DNA of 64,000 nt. Origin: Vanessa cardui (Eukaryota; Arthropoda; Insecta; Lepidoptera; Nymphalidae). The first letter of the stretch is position 1, and each line of letters starts with the position of its first letter. Shown here piece by piece: positions 22,666-36,700 of this stretch. The notes below the pieces were generated by a model. It ran no database searches and had not been told where the DNA came from. It was given only the letters and a program-made list of their open reading frames with translations. A program made the translations under genes and the position numbers. The stretch is taken from assembly GCF_905220365.1 (NCBI RefSeq), contig NC_061135.1:2187501-2251500 (forward strand), in the 5' to 3' direction.

Positions 22666-24054
22666 TCTGTTAGCCAAAGTAAGTACCTACCGCGCTATTG
22701 TTTCAATATGAACATAATTCCAAAAGAGTTTTTTTTCAAGTTCAAGTTTGAACCCATTCAGATATGTCTTTATTAAAACTATATTATTAAATATAAGTGC
22801 TATTATTAAGGAACTACTTATTTAATAATACTAAAATTTATTTATAATTATATTATATACTATTTTAATAAAGTCTATTTTTACACATAACATAAACAAA
22901 CATACCAAATGTATATTTAAATTATCAACAAATTTTATAAACCCTTCTACTAATTGTAGATAATTTAATGCATTATGATTAATTAAAAAAAAAAAAAAAA
23001 CTAATAAGCTACAACTCCTATCTCATCCTGTTGTTAGGTATAGCAGATTATACTTATTAGTCTGATAACAAGATGCTCTGATAATGTATTTTCCCATAAC
23101 ATGTAGTCTATCGTAAACAATTTAAGTTTGACCTTCCACTTTCATGAAAACAACTATTACGGAGGGATCAGGTTATATCGGGTAACTGAATTGATTATAA
23201 TGAAATTAATTATACAGCTGTTTAAAAGTGGTATTTTAATCAAGATATCTGCTTTAAAATTGTGCAAAGATGGGACTTTTACAATATTTGTACTTCTTTA
23301 TAGCTAATATAAGTTGTGGAATACATATCAAGATATTACTAACCAATTTTTAATATAAATATAATATAAAAGAAATATTCGTAGGTACACCAGTTGACAA
23401 ACTGAAGCGGAAGTATGTTTATAAAATATTAAAGGATTTTCATTTAATTTGTTTATGAAAGTTATATTAAATTAAATTTGTATAAAATAATTTTGTCAAT
23501 ATACCGCTAAGTATACCTACTTCAATTCGAAGGTTAGAGTTGCTTACGTAAGCTCGTAATTGCATTATATACCTACCTACGTTCTCTTTACGTTCATAGT
23601 TAAATACCTAAACATTTGACATCTACTTTTTACTTATCGCCATCTTGCTCACTCGTGCAGGGGATTATTGTTCGTGGAATGCGCGCGTCGGCTAGTCTCG
23701 GTACACATGTCGTTAAGGCAAAAATTATTTTTACTTAATAATAAAATTAGTCCTTAACATTTAGGAGATAAGGTTGATTTTAGGATAGATTTTCTAATAT
23801 GAACTCCTTCTTTACAAAGAAACCGTGTCACGAGACTATCCATAGTGGCTACCTACTTTGTAAGAGTACATTCATAAATCTCATTTATTATGAAGTTTTT
23901 GTTTTATTCTAAATCTAATATAAGTAATGAGTTTTATAATTGTAAATATATTTTGGAGTATTCCATTGCAAAGTACAATGCGTCCAAAAATTTGGAAGTG
24001 TCCAAAAATAAACTGATAGTTTGAGAACTAAAAATGAAAAGTCCTTGAGAACTA
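22666..24054. other. AT-rich intergenic DNA
   Basis: No coding sequence or named element seen, apart from a 17-nt A run at 22984-23000. Confidence 0.4.
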
Positions 24055-24221
24055 GTCTCGTGGGGAGTGCGCCTACGTCACTGACGGGATTTTTGTAGGT
24101 ATGTATATCACTAGCAATGGCCCGATTGGCCAACAAAGCCTTGTCGGCGGCCATTTTGTTCGATGCTGAGTCACCAAAAGGTGAAAAATGTACATGAATT
24201 AATGCGCACTCCCCACGAGAC
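24055..24221. mobile_element. 167-bp TIR MITE upstream of the 649-residue gene
   Basis: Perfect 18-bp inverted ends gtctcgtggggagtgcgc (24055-24072 and 24204-24221) flanked by TA on both sides (24053-24054 and 24222-24223). The TA duplication suggests a Tc1/mariner-type non-autonomous element. An isolated cacgagactat half-motif at about 23838 may be a remnant of another copy. Its right end is 484 bp before the ATG of the next gene, so it could contribute regulatory sequence. Confidence 0.72.
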
Positions 24222-24399
24222 TATACAACGGTATTGGGCATTTCCCTCGTGAACACAAAATTTGGGTTTCATGTTCCCTCGACCGCAGCGTGGAAACGAA
24301 AATATTTTTTTCCGCGGATATCAAAGTTATTTTGGCATAATAATGACTTTTATTGAATTATTATATGCCGGGTAAATTGTTAATTTAAAAGTTGGAAAC

Positions 24400-24705
24400 G
24401 TCAAGACGGAAGTTTACATCGCAGTCCCAGTTGCCGAGAACCTCGGGCAGACGCGTAATCGAATTGGTGACTTAAATGTGATTATAAATAACACTGATAA
24501 CAATTAAATAACCTGTAGTGTGTGCTGTGAATCGCTAATCTGTCAAATAGTGAGGTGATAATTTGATGTTGTATACATCAATACCAATGTTTACGATGTG
24601 TGATTGAAGGTGCTCAGTGACACGATGTAGGCGGGAGTTAAAGTGAAGTGATACTGTAAAACTGTAGTGCTAAACATTACATTAAGTGCAATATTCTGCA
24701 CCATA
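24400..24705 (+). promoter_or_regulatory. Probable promoter/5' UTR of the 649-residue gene
   Basis: A locally GC-richer block (24405-24470, several CpG) precedes the ATG at 24706. No TATA box is evident and the transcription start cannot be fixed. An in-frame GTG at 24667 opens the reading frame earlier, but the ATG in caccataATG is the sensible start. Confidence 0.35.
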
Positions 24706-27700
24706 ATGACAGAACCCAACAATGTTAAGATAAAAACGGAGCGACCTGATGAAGCCGAAATCAGGGAACTTGCTGCAAAAATGGTTGAAGCTAACAAAGC
24801 GAAAGCACTGGCTGCTTCAGTAGCTGCCGCGCGGCCTCAACCCGGAGCGCTCCTGGGAGCTCCGACTGCGGCTGTCGGCGGGCAAATGGGCATACTCAAC
24901 TTCCTCACCAGGAAACCAGGCACCCAACAGACGACGGCGGAACAAAGACCGACGTCAGATGACAAGAAAACCCCAGCACCCGATGAAGCTAGCTGGAAAG
25001 GTCACTTCGGTTGGGATATGCTTGGTAAATGTCACATTCCTTACATATATCGATCAGGGGAGAAATACGTGGCGGTACGAATGGTGGAGATCAAACTCCT
25101 CAACAAGTACCTGAACTATCTCCACGCTGACATCTACTCCTGTACGTGTATTAGGAGTTACTATATCACGGAGATTGAGGCCCGGCTTCTCAACGAGATC
25201 AACAACAGGCACTGTGATGGACAGTTCGGTCGGGAACCATTCACGCAGAAGGACCTGGTAGTGAGGTTATCAGACGCTTACGAGTTTTATAATTTCTTAG
25301 ATGTGTGTTATAATAAACTGTTACGTGGTACGACGAATAACAAGGACAAGTGTGGCTTTATTAGGATAAACAAGGAATCTGTGGTGCCGTACACGGTGCG
25401 GGATGGACAGAAGTTTGTACCATTATTTTATTTTGAAGGTGAAACAGACAATTTGAAATTGAAGGCCGATCAGTTAAAGGGTTGGGATTTGTCCTATTTG
25501 AAGTTCTGTTGTAAGGTACAGGGGATACGGAATGAACTATTTGCAAGTGAGACATGTTCAGTGATTAGTTTAACGGACATTAAAAGTTACTTTCCCCCGG
25601 GCACCGAGTTTGAAGAATACTGGCCTAACAAAGTTGTTGATTCTCAGCTGCTGATCTCTGCAAAGGGTAAGAATTAATCATTATATTACCTCTTTTAGAG
25701 ACATAAGTTGTTTAAGTACTCACTTATACTGCCCTACGACAAAAACTCAAACATAAATATTATATAAACTATAATCTAAACAGTATCTGTTTTGTAAATT
25801 TCTCCAATAGTCCACTGTGGATATTTTATTTAATTTAGTATATTCATCGAAGAATCAGTACAAATTTTAAAACTTCCTACCTCTGATTTCGAATAGAAAA
25901 TAGTTTGATCTGAGGAGAAATAGCAGCAGCATTTATTTCAAGTTTACAACTAATTTCTAGTAGGGTGCATGTTTATTTGAATTTTGAGTTTGTGTTTATA
26001 ATAAATACTTCAATTTTTGCATTGTTATAATATATTAAATTGCACTGAAGGATTATAGGATGTAGTAAACAACAATGATTCATGTATTTTTTAAAGATTT
26101 CTGAGTAATATTGCAAAGATACATTTTAAGGTGATTAAGAATTTACTATTATGTTACATTATAGGGTGCACTGAGCTTTTCCTAAACTTATTTGACATTG
26201 TTTTATTATACAATTACTTTATTGTGTTTCAACATATCCCTCTCTGCATCAGCTCAATATGTCATGCTCTGGACACTGCAATAATTCTTTGATTTTTACT
26301 ACTTTGATTTTTTCATACATCGCAAAATATAGGTAATTTTACCTATATTTATGTAAGTTTTTAAAAATGTTATTTTAATGCTTATTCATAATTTAATTGA
26401 AATTCCAATCATTTAAAAATAGTCAAGTCCAGCTGTCATGGAGTTGTTATTTATTAAAATATTTAATGTTTTGAGAAGTCTCATATAATTGCAGTGAAGT
26501 ATCAATCTATGTCAAGGATTCTATGGTATACCTATTCAGACCATAACTAACTTATTAATCCATAAACAACAAACTTAAAAATATATGAAGAATAAGCTCT
26601 TTACACTTATGGATAATAACTCTTTATTGTTACTGTCTTCTATTACTACAATTTAAAAAAATCCTATTCATTAAAAACTTCTTACTTATGTGGGTTTGAA
26701 AAAGAGATGTCTTGTAAAATAAGGTTTTATTACAAAAACTGAAGTCTTTAGACCATTGAATGTGCTGTATAGTTTTTCGGTATGAACAACACTTTTATAT
26801 GAGATACCTTTAATTAATGAAGGTATCTCATATAAAAGTGAAAAAAAATATATGCTATATAACTTCATGCTTCATGTATATCAGTTGGATCAGTAGCCAT
26901 AAATCATGTTCCAAATTATATGAGATATGTATATATATTCTAAAAAAAAATAGATGTAACTGCTAATTTTAAAAAAAAATGCAGTCAAACTATAGAAACA
27001 TCTTAAACTTGGCGAGTTATTAATCTTTTTAATAGCTGGCTTTTCATGGCCAGTTTGCAGTTTCTCTTGATTATTTACATCTATTATTATCTTCAAACAT
27101 GGTTTTTTATTGTTTTGTTTAATAACCACAGAGTATATAGCAGATACAATATCTAATAAAAAAATAGGTTATGTTTCAACATTATCTGGGCCTACCATTT
27201 ACAGGTACCATAAACAATATTCTTAACAAGAAATATGATTATTAAGGTTGATCTAGGATCGGTCGTAATATACAGAAGATATGTTGGAAGTGGGGTTACT
27301 TATATGAAGTACAGTTAAGACAAGTCGCGAGTCGCGCCACGTATCTCTAAAGTATTCTGAGTCGTGTAATTTAAACTGTTTATACACAATACATAAGAGA
27401 TGGCCATCTTTATTTCCGTTAAATTATATCTATACGAAACCATCAAAAATGAATACAATGTTTTCTATCTTTTAATGCAGCATTTTGTTATTATGCGGAG
27501 TTTTATTGAAATCGATCCGTCTACTCTCAAATAAAATAAATGTATTTATTGAAGGTAATTTTTTTATGCAATCAAATAAAAATGTATTTTAGTCAAGTTG
27601 GCTTCTGTAAACAATATTAAATCGTGACGTAACAGGATACAAAGTTGCTATTATTTGAATTAATATAATATAAAAAAGTTGTTAAGGGGATATAGCATTT

Positions 27701-30700
27701 TTCACAAACACTTTTGTATAATGTAAATGCGTTTTATATAGTTTACGTGTACATTTTAAAAGAGGATACTAAATTCCTTATTTTCTGCCTTGGTCATATA
27801 CGTCACAAAATAAACTCAAAACTTGAACTGAAACTCAATTTACTTTATTCAATATAGAAGCATTACACTTTCTTATTGATGGTTAATTGAAACACTACCA
27901 CCGGTTCGGAAAAGAAAACACCCTGACCTGAGAAGAAACGGCGATAGAAACTTCGCGGTTTTTTTTGTCATATACATTATATACGCAATTTAATATGAAA
28001 AGAAACAGCCAGGAGACACAATAAATGAAATTTGAAAAATGAAAAATGAAAAATAGTAAATGTATGAATTAAGGATATTATTTTGTAACAGATCTTCTGA
28101 ATAGGTTTTATGATATAAAGTTAAAAGCAAAGATAAACAAATTATAAATACATGTATTTCATTCCGAAAACGATAACAAATCATGGTGTTACGAAGAGTT
28201 TAGAAAACACTTGACATAGCTCAATGCAGTGTCACGAGTGTGCATTTCGCGATTGAGATAAACATTAGAAATTCTTTACAAATAGGTAATAGATTAATTG
28301 ATAACTTCGCAGACATGTCTCAGATTATCTTGTGTGATGATTATTAAGTTTTGATCATATATAAATAAATACTTTGTAAAGCATCTCATCGAAAGTAGTA
28401 ATAGTATATTTTAATAAAATCAATCATACAAACGTTAAAACGTCTTGAAGGTAAGACTTACTCGTCTACCGCTACGGCAAATAATCATATAATATATGCT
28501 ATCATACCTTCTCATTAACGAAACCCTTATATATTAATTAATTTAAGTCCATATTCATTATACAATAACAGTCTATATACAACTTTTTGATCTTGAATCA
28601 ACTTATTATACTAAGTAAATATTTCAAGAAACTTTAAATTCAACGGTTCGCATTTGCAGATGATTTCTGATCTGCAAATGCGCGGACTTTAAGACATCTT
28701 TGGGTTAGACTTCAATGTTTGTGACACTGACTTATCGATTGTATTTGGTTTAACTTTCAACTCATAACGTGGTAGTCATGAAATTTCTATACTGTACTTT
28801 GAGTAATCAATCAATTGGCGGTAAACTTTTGGTGCGGAAGAATACTACAGTACTGGAGAAAATTGAAAATCGCAATTTATTCACAGTAAAGTTCTGTACC
28901 AAGCAAGTAAAACTCATATGGCAATAATGACGATGAAAGTTGTATATATTGACTCATGAAGCATGATCTCTACAATAATAAATGACTGCTGGAAAATGAA
29001 ACATCTAATAATTTAGAAGATCAGACTCGAAAACCAGTTTTTGTAACATTGGTGCAGAAAATGCTTATACTGCATCAGAAACAACGATATAACGCGTCTG
29101 AGTACTTCACTGATGATTGTAGATGAACACAGAATGAGGCACAGAGGTCGTTTGAGTTGATGCAACGTTTCATGCAATACTTTGGCAAAACTTCTTCAGA
29201 AGTTTAAAGTGCTAGGATTGCCATGTAAAATGCAGGCTACAGATTTTTCGTACTAATTGATTGACTTTTTATGGATTAAGTTAAAAATGGTAATACAATC
29301 AGCTGAAAGTATTAATTACTCTCTATTAAATAAGACGAGGAAAATTATTGAGACGCACTTGTTCATTACTGTGATGCTGCGATGAGTGCTTTGCACAAAT
29401 ATGGGATGGGCAAGACATATACCGAGAAATAATAATTTTGAGAATAAAGATAACGTACGTAAATGAGAACAATTAATTTAAAACCATTACAGATCATTTT
29501 TAGGGCAATGAAAAATACAATAATTGTAGTATTAAGGTTGGAGGTGATCATATTGGAAAGGAAAAACAGTTTTGGTAAAAACGCAGAGCAGACGTTTGCA
29601 CACATTAATAACAGAGAACACAATTTTTTTCTTTCTCTCTCTCTCTCTCTCTCTCTCTCCCTCTCCCTCTCTCCCTCTCTCGTCTCTTTGTATGTCTTCT
29701 ACTTTTTTGAATTAATAAAACGAGGCTATTTATAACTGTATGTATGTACAGACTCGTGTAGACCTATTTTTTGAGTTAATAATATCATAAGCGACATATT
29801 TTCTCTAATCAAATTTTTATGCTTTGTTTTAAATTTACTGAGGTCAAAGTACAATTTTTAATCAGTTTTGTTTTGATTAGTTTTAAAGTTCATGTCATCT
29901 GACGTCTTCGCAATTCGAACTGTTTAAATATTATTTTTTTACATTTTAACAAATGTTAATAATAAATTAAATTACATTTGCAGTACTAAAGCATATATAG
30001 ATCTGAAAGTAATGGATATTTTGTCTTTTGATATGCATGTGTATTTTGACGTGCTTATAACGTATGTGATAGTCCTAGAAAATTAAATCTAATCTAGAAA
30101 AAAGGATTTGGGTACACAACAATTGTAAAAATATTAGTCTCAGAGGAAAATGTTTCTTAGAAAATTTATAGACAGAGGAAAGACATTTTTGTTTGAATAC
30201 AATTTTCCTGTAGAGTCAGTCGTTTCTCAGAAAATGTGATTTCTCACAAAAAATTGTCGCGGAATCGTGTAGACCAACTCGAAATCAACAAAGTCTTGTC
30301 TACGCTCTAGAATGTTTATAAAGATGAAGGCGGAGAAAGGTATTTTTCCCCGCTGAGATAAAGCACAGGCATCAGTGCGAGCAAGCTGAAGGTGAGGAGG
30401 CGAGTTTAGGCGCCTACGCTTTGATACACGATGGCTGTATAGTACAACACAATTTGGATGTAGCATCGGCAAAATTTGTAAAACCAATCACCGGTCTTAA
30501 GTACACTATCGCACATTATCAATATTTTTTTCTTATGTGTATATGATCTTTACACAAATGTAATAACTTGTACTATCATATGACCTACTATATTCGTAAA
30601 TTTGACACGTCACTGACGCTAGAATCTATAGCGACGAATGGCGTCGAATTGCGCGATAGGGAGCTATTTCTATTGGTTGTGTGAATCTGCAGTAATCGGT

Positions 30701-33700
30701 ATTATTGAATTTGCCGATGCTAAATTTGAGTTGTGTCGTACTATACCTTCAGCAGCGCCGGAGACGCCTTCATTCAAGTTCGATTTCTGTTTAATCTACT
30801 GTAATTTTTAAGTTAAGACCTTAGTGTACAAACATACAAACAACCGCTTTTAACAAGTTCAGGTGTTGTTTTCTGTCCTCTCTAAGTATTGTTCAGCTTT
30901 GGCCATTTCACGTGCTCGTTGATAACGCTATTTTACTATATCGCGAAACCACTGTCGAGTTTTCACGAAAGTCCAAATGAATCGGAGGTATGGGTTAAAT
31001 GACTTGGCTATTTTTAAATTCAATTTTCTACTTACTATTGTACTTCACCGCTTTTGCATTAATAGAACCTTAATCAAAATTTTACAATTTGTTAAAATGT
31101 TTGGGTCACAGACAATTCCAATGACATGGTTAATAACCAGTATTGTTATTATTATTATTAGTATTATATACATGTATCTTGTAGGTTACATTAAATGAAA
31201 AGAAAATGTAATTTGTTAACAATAATTGTCATAAAAACGAGGTTCGTTTCCAAAGTTTAAAAATAGATCGACTATTTTTGTTTTTAAAAATTCTTGGACA
31301 ACAGCTGTTTTTTTTTCTCTTATAACGACAAAATCAATGAAGCACAACTTTCTTAATCAGTGATTTTTTATCCTCGTAAAAACTTTTTGTTGAATGCAAG
31401 TTGAATACTTACCATTGGACTTGTTTGTCTGTGAGCATGAATAGAAGAGCTTAGTACTACTATTGATTATGTATTTTTAACTTGCATAAATCTAAAGGTC
31501 TATTCAGACTGTCTAATTCCGATTGAGGTTAGTCATAAATATCCATCTCGCTCTAAATTCAGAGACCGAACTTTATTTAACTAAATGTGTCAACTTGTAT
31601 ACCAAAATTGCTATTTAAATGTTTGTGAGTATGATATTTATAACGCTCCTCTATGGGCAACGTGAGAGAATTTGTAATTTTTAAATAATTTTTTAAGTTG
31701 AATTTCGAATAACGAACCAAAAAAACATATAAAAAAAATAGGTAATATATGATTTTAATAACTAATATTACTTTTATTATTGTTGCGTTTTTGTAGTAAG
31801 TCGTCAAGTGTTAGGCAAAAAAGTAACCTATGTCCTTTGCTTCAAAAGAAGTTTCATCGAATTTAGTTCAGTAGTTTGCCTGAGAAACTTGTTACTTGGA
31901 ACGTAATAGTAATAATAATACATTTGAAGTAATTTTGTATTCGCAATGTCATTGTAGTACTTCTGTAATCTAAACTAAAAATCTTGTGTTCCAAAGTTCA
32001 AATTGATAGCAAGCAAGAAATTTTGACGATCGTCGTTTTTTTCTGTTTCCTGAGAAACTGGGAATATATTTCATATTTTACACCTCTATTCAGTTACATA
32101 TTTTTTTATGTTTAAATATTAACTGTATAACTGGGCTTAAAGGTGTACTATTAAGAAGCCTGGAAGCTTCAGCCATCAAGCTGCTTCTGTGTTGATTGGT
32201 GATATAAAATACAGTTTTACTAACACAAGTTTTCTAAAATTTATTTGTTTTTTTTTTTTTTTTTTTACACTGTTGACCAAATTCACGTGCCTAGACTGAC
32301 ACAGATGCCAATTTTCCTCAAACTGCGGGTCAAGAACACTCATGTTTTAGTCAAGTTTTTAAGATTAAACTTTAACCGTCGTCTAGCGTCTTGATTTAGG
32401 GTAGGTAATTGAAAATATGTTTTTTTAAATACTGATATTTGACATCGGGGTTGCGATCTTAGCGGATTATAAATCCTTTTCAACCAACACGGTTCAGAAA
32501 AGGAGCTATGTGATAACGAAACAATTTTTTTATGGATATAACACTATTCATGGTAGAGATGCTTTAGTCGTTTTGTACAAAATTTTTACAAATAATATCT
32601 ATAAACCTATTTCGTTTATCTCTGTTTCTATTTATGAAAATCGTATCAAAATGTGTTGGTTAGTTTTAAAAGCGAGAGAGAGGCAGAGGAAAACAGTCTC
32701 TGTTTTATAGATGTAGATTTTAAGGTACCGAGAAATTTCCAAACGTTCTTTAATTAGAATCAACGCCTAATATATAAGAAAAACTACATCGAAATCTGTC
32801 AATTCGCTTAATTTATAAGTTTTTCGTCGGTATACAATTATACAACTATATAATAATAATAATATATTCTCTGTGCTAGATAGATACTTCGCTTGAGTTA
32901 AAAAGTGGTTTGGTATTGAGGTTAGACCTTCAACAAATCCTTGACACGATAAAAATAATTTGCATCGGCCGCGTAGATGTTTCCTTTTTAATTTATTTTA
33001 AGTCTTATTCGCTATTAGCCTTGTTAGTCGTTTTGAATTTGTGGTGGGAATGACTAAAAGTTCATGGGTTCGAATCGTGGTGTGGTATTTATTTTGTATT
33101 TTTTTTTTTCTAAAAATTTAATATTCTATAGATTTTTTAAATGACTATGACTTATGTTGTTTATTATAATACTAAATCAAATATAAAGAATATTGTTGAC
33201 TGTTCTTTGTGTTGACTTCCAATGAACCAGTAGATGGCATACTTACCTCGTGCTAAAACACGTAACTATCTAACCACGGTATGCGAGACGTCAACAATAA
33301 TATATTGCCTTCAAGTTATATAAAAATATGTTCTTTAATAGCCAAATATATTACATAACTCCAAATTTCTCAACACGAAATAAAATGACATACGTATTTG
33401 GAGAATTATATCCTGAATGAAAGTAATATATAATAGAAACGTATTTAAAGGTTTTATTTTATTATTGAATAAGAATCTAATATAAATAAATGGTATTTCT
33501 TAAAAAATGCATCAATTTGTTGGTGTTTCGTATTATACAGCATATTTAACCGTACTAGAGAAGTTGTTTTATTTTTGCAATATTATTGTGTTTTTCATAT
33601 GTTATTGTAGTTGGTCTTGGTCTTTTGGTGGTACAAAAACAGCAAGCTTTGTCAATTTGAATAGTATTAGCGTCAGACCGATGCCAATAGTTTTTTACGC

Positions 33701-36700
33701 ACCTTGTCAAGTATATTAAAAAAGATGTAATGTAACCCTAAAGGGTTAATATCAAGATTTTATACAAATACCTGATGGAATTAGCAAACTATCTTAGTGA
33801 AATCGATAGGCACATATTCATCCAGCAAAGTGCTCAAGACACATGCGTATAATAATAGAAAGAGCGATCCAACATTCCAATCCAAATAATACTATAATAA
33901 AAAAAAATTATAACTGTAGTATTTATATTTCTTTATCTAAGTATATAGGTAAAGTACACTGAACTGTACTGTTTACTAATATTACAATTGTTACAGGTTC
34001 AGTATCAGGCGGTGGTCAGTGGACGAGAGCCCCGCCAGCTCCGCCGCCGGGCGCGGTGAGCGGAGTGGTAGGCAGCGGTGTCTCCCTCGGCGTGAGCAAT
34101 GTGAGCGCGTCGCGAGGCAGGCGGCCTACACAGCGACACTCGGCCGCTTCGTCGGCCATGCAGATGCCGCACGCTGGCATATCAGCCGCCGCCGTGCAGG
34201 CGCTCGCGAACGGCTGGAACCTGCCCGGGGCTCTGACGCAAGCTCAGACGCAACAAGTCATCAGGCTCGCTCAGGTTAGTTTTGTTGCCAGTTTCAAAAT
34301 ACTATAAATTAATTACTAGTTAACTGGATATGTGTTAGAAGTTTCATAGAAGTGAGAAGGTCATTTTAAAATTGATAGAAAATACCATGGCATGATAATT
34401 TATTACTGATTTTAAGCGACTGCAGGCTATATTTTTTTATACTATAGGCAGTCCTCGTACCTTGCCCAGGTAGATTCTCGACATAGTCGAGACATGATAC
34501 ATTGTTAGATGTAAATCGAAACGACCTAAGTCGAGGACTGCCTGTATTATCAAGTATTCTCATTAGTTTATAATGTCAATAACGTATGATGGTGTCGCAG
34601 GCCCAGGTGGCGCAGGCGCAAGCGGCGGCGCGCTACAACAGCGCGGCGATCGCGGCCGCCGCCGTCGCCATGCCGCAGCACCGCTCGCAGCACAACCGCA
34701 ACGTGCAGGTACGCACACGCACACGCGCACACACACACTCTAAAACAAACTCAAATATTTTCCGTTCCATTAGGCCCAGCACAAACGGCGCAACTCAACT
34801 GCAACGTAACTGCAACGAAACCCTTCTGAAATTATTAGTTTGAAACTCGTTTCAATCGATTTCCACACACGCAGCAACCTCACGGCTCACAATCAGTTCG
34901 GTTTTCTGAGAGAATAGAAGTCTGCAAAATGTCTAGTTCAAGTGATGAAGAAGTTGTGGTTATGTATTTATATCTTCGACAAAGGAGAAGGCGTAAAAGA
35001 AGAACTATGTGGATACATCCCTCCATTGATATTAATATCAACGGTACGACCGTTGATATTAATATCAATGTTTGTGGCTGCCAAAGCGTTGCAAGAAACT
35101 GATAGAAAATTCATGGATTGTTATCGTATGCCATTTTGTTGATGAAAAAGGCGCGAAATCTGAAGAAACGCAAACACGAGTTTCCTGCACGCCGGTTTCA
35201 ATGCAACTGGTTTGAAACGCGTTTCCAACCAGTTTCATACAGGTTGCGTCGTGTGCGGTCTCTCAAAGGAGTCTATGGCTGAAACTCAAAAGTAACTAGA
35301 AGTTGCAGTTTCGTTGCAAATGCGTTGCGCCGTGTGTGCTGGGCCTTAGTTTTTAATTAAAAACTTTTCTTTGTACTTGAATGATAAATAAATCATTTGT
35401 TGTATATTATTTTTTCGTTATATTTATTATTTACATAAAGCTGAACTCTTCGTAGTAAATAAAGTATATTCCTTAAAATTTATCCGTCTTGTTTCGAATA
35501 ATTTCCCGGAACAACACGTTCCGGGAAATCCGTGTATCGAATATTTTCCTCCTTTGGGTTATTATAGTTAGACAACATTTTTAGTTATATTATAATTGTT
35601 TCAGCTATTCTATTTGTTTCTAGTAGAGTTTTAAATGGAAGTATATTTTTATTACTTTAAGAATATAGAAGTCATCACCATAACAAGTCCAGTCATGAAG
35701 ATCGATAGTGTGGCGTCTGCTGCACGAGTCGATAGACAAAGTATTTTTAATCTCAGAACAGTAATTTATTCTATGCATACATAGTATGAATAATTTTCCC
35801 TTATATTATTTTAAATTATAATAATTTCACGTTTTGATACTTGCTTGCGAATGGAAGGTGAACAATATTCTGTTATCGTTTATTCCAGTTTCCGAACAGT
35901 GCAATAACAATGGCGATGGGCCAGCAGCCGCCCCCACCTCTGGTGAGGAGTACGGCCAACACCACAACCATGAAGTGAGCATCTTAACCCATACTACTGA
36001 CTCGACTTTCAGAACATCCTGTATATAACGAAAACGGAAACGTAATACGTAGTGAGATTCTTGATCTTGAATAAATCCATCGTCGAATGTTCTAGACGTG
36101 AATAAAAAAAAACAATCGAGTGTTTGGTTGATTTCTTGAAAGTATTTAGATACATTTATCAAAAGTAGTATATTTTGTGCATATATATTTTTATCTTGGA
36201 ATGTGTCAATAATAATAACTCTGGATGTGATGATTTTTTAATAGCAATATTTTAGTTGCCATATCTACAGATAGTAAATATACTCAAAACATTCTTATAA
36301 AAAACTTAAAAATGTATACAAATCATATTGTATTTAGTAAAAACAAAATTTTAGCTTATTAAATAAAAGATAAATTAGCAAAAAGTAAAACACATTTAAT
36401 TAAAAAATGCCGTGTCATAGCGTGCATCCTCTAATAACAAATTTTTATCGCCATAGATAATTATAGAGTAATAAAAATATTCCATAAATTAATATCAAAG
36501 ATTTATTATGCACGCAGTATTAATAGCTTAAATTTAAACGACTGAGATGTTTATCATAATAAGCATAATCCCTTATCTTATCTGCACGGCTAATGTTAGA
36601 TTATTTAAATAAACATAGCTCTTAAATATTATCAAAGGACTCGTACAGACAGCAAAAAAAGTTTTATTGTTATTTATTTGCATTTATAGGCGTTGTATAT

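Larger units (their letters stand above)
25667..33996 (+). other. Intron 1 (8.3 kb) of the 649-residue gene
   Basis: The donor is AAAGG|gtaaga and the acceptor ttgttacag. No further gene is seen. It contains a 21-bp hairpin, a LINE-tail-like repeat, a CT microsatellite and a TIR MITE, listed separately. A 19-nt T run lies at 32248-32266. Confidence 0.7.

Noticed and set aside
24667..24705. Upstream GTG-initiated extension of the 649-residue protein
   Set aside because: It adds only 13 residues and starts at GTG; the ATG at 24706 has a reasonable context and begins a sensible N-terminus.
29463..29735. 90-residue frame with a Ser/Leu run
   Set aside because: The run is a CT microsatellite; there is no codon signal outside it.
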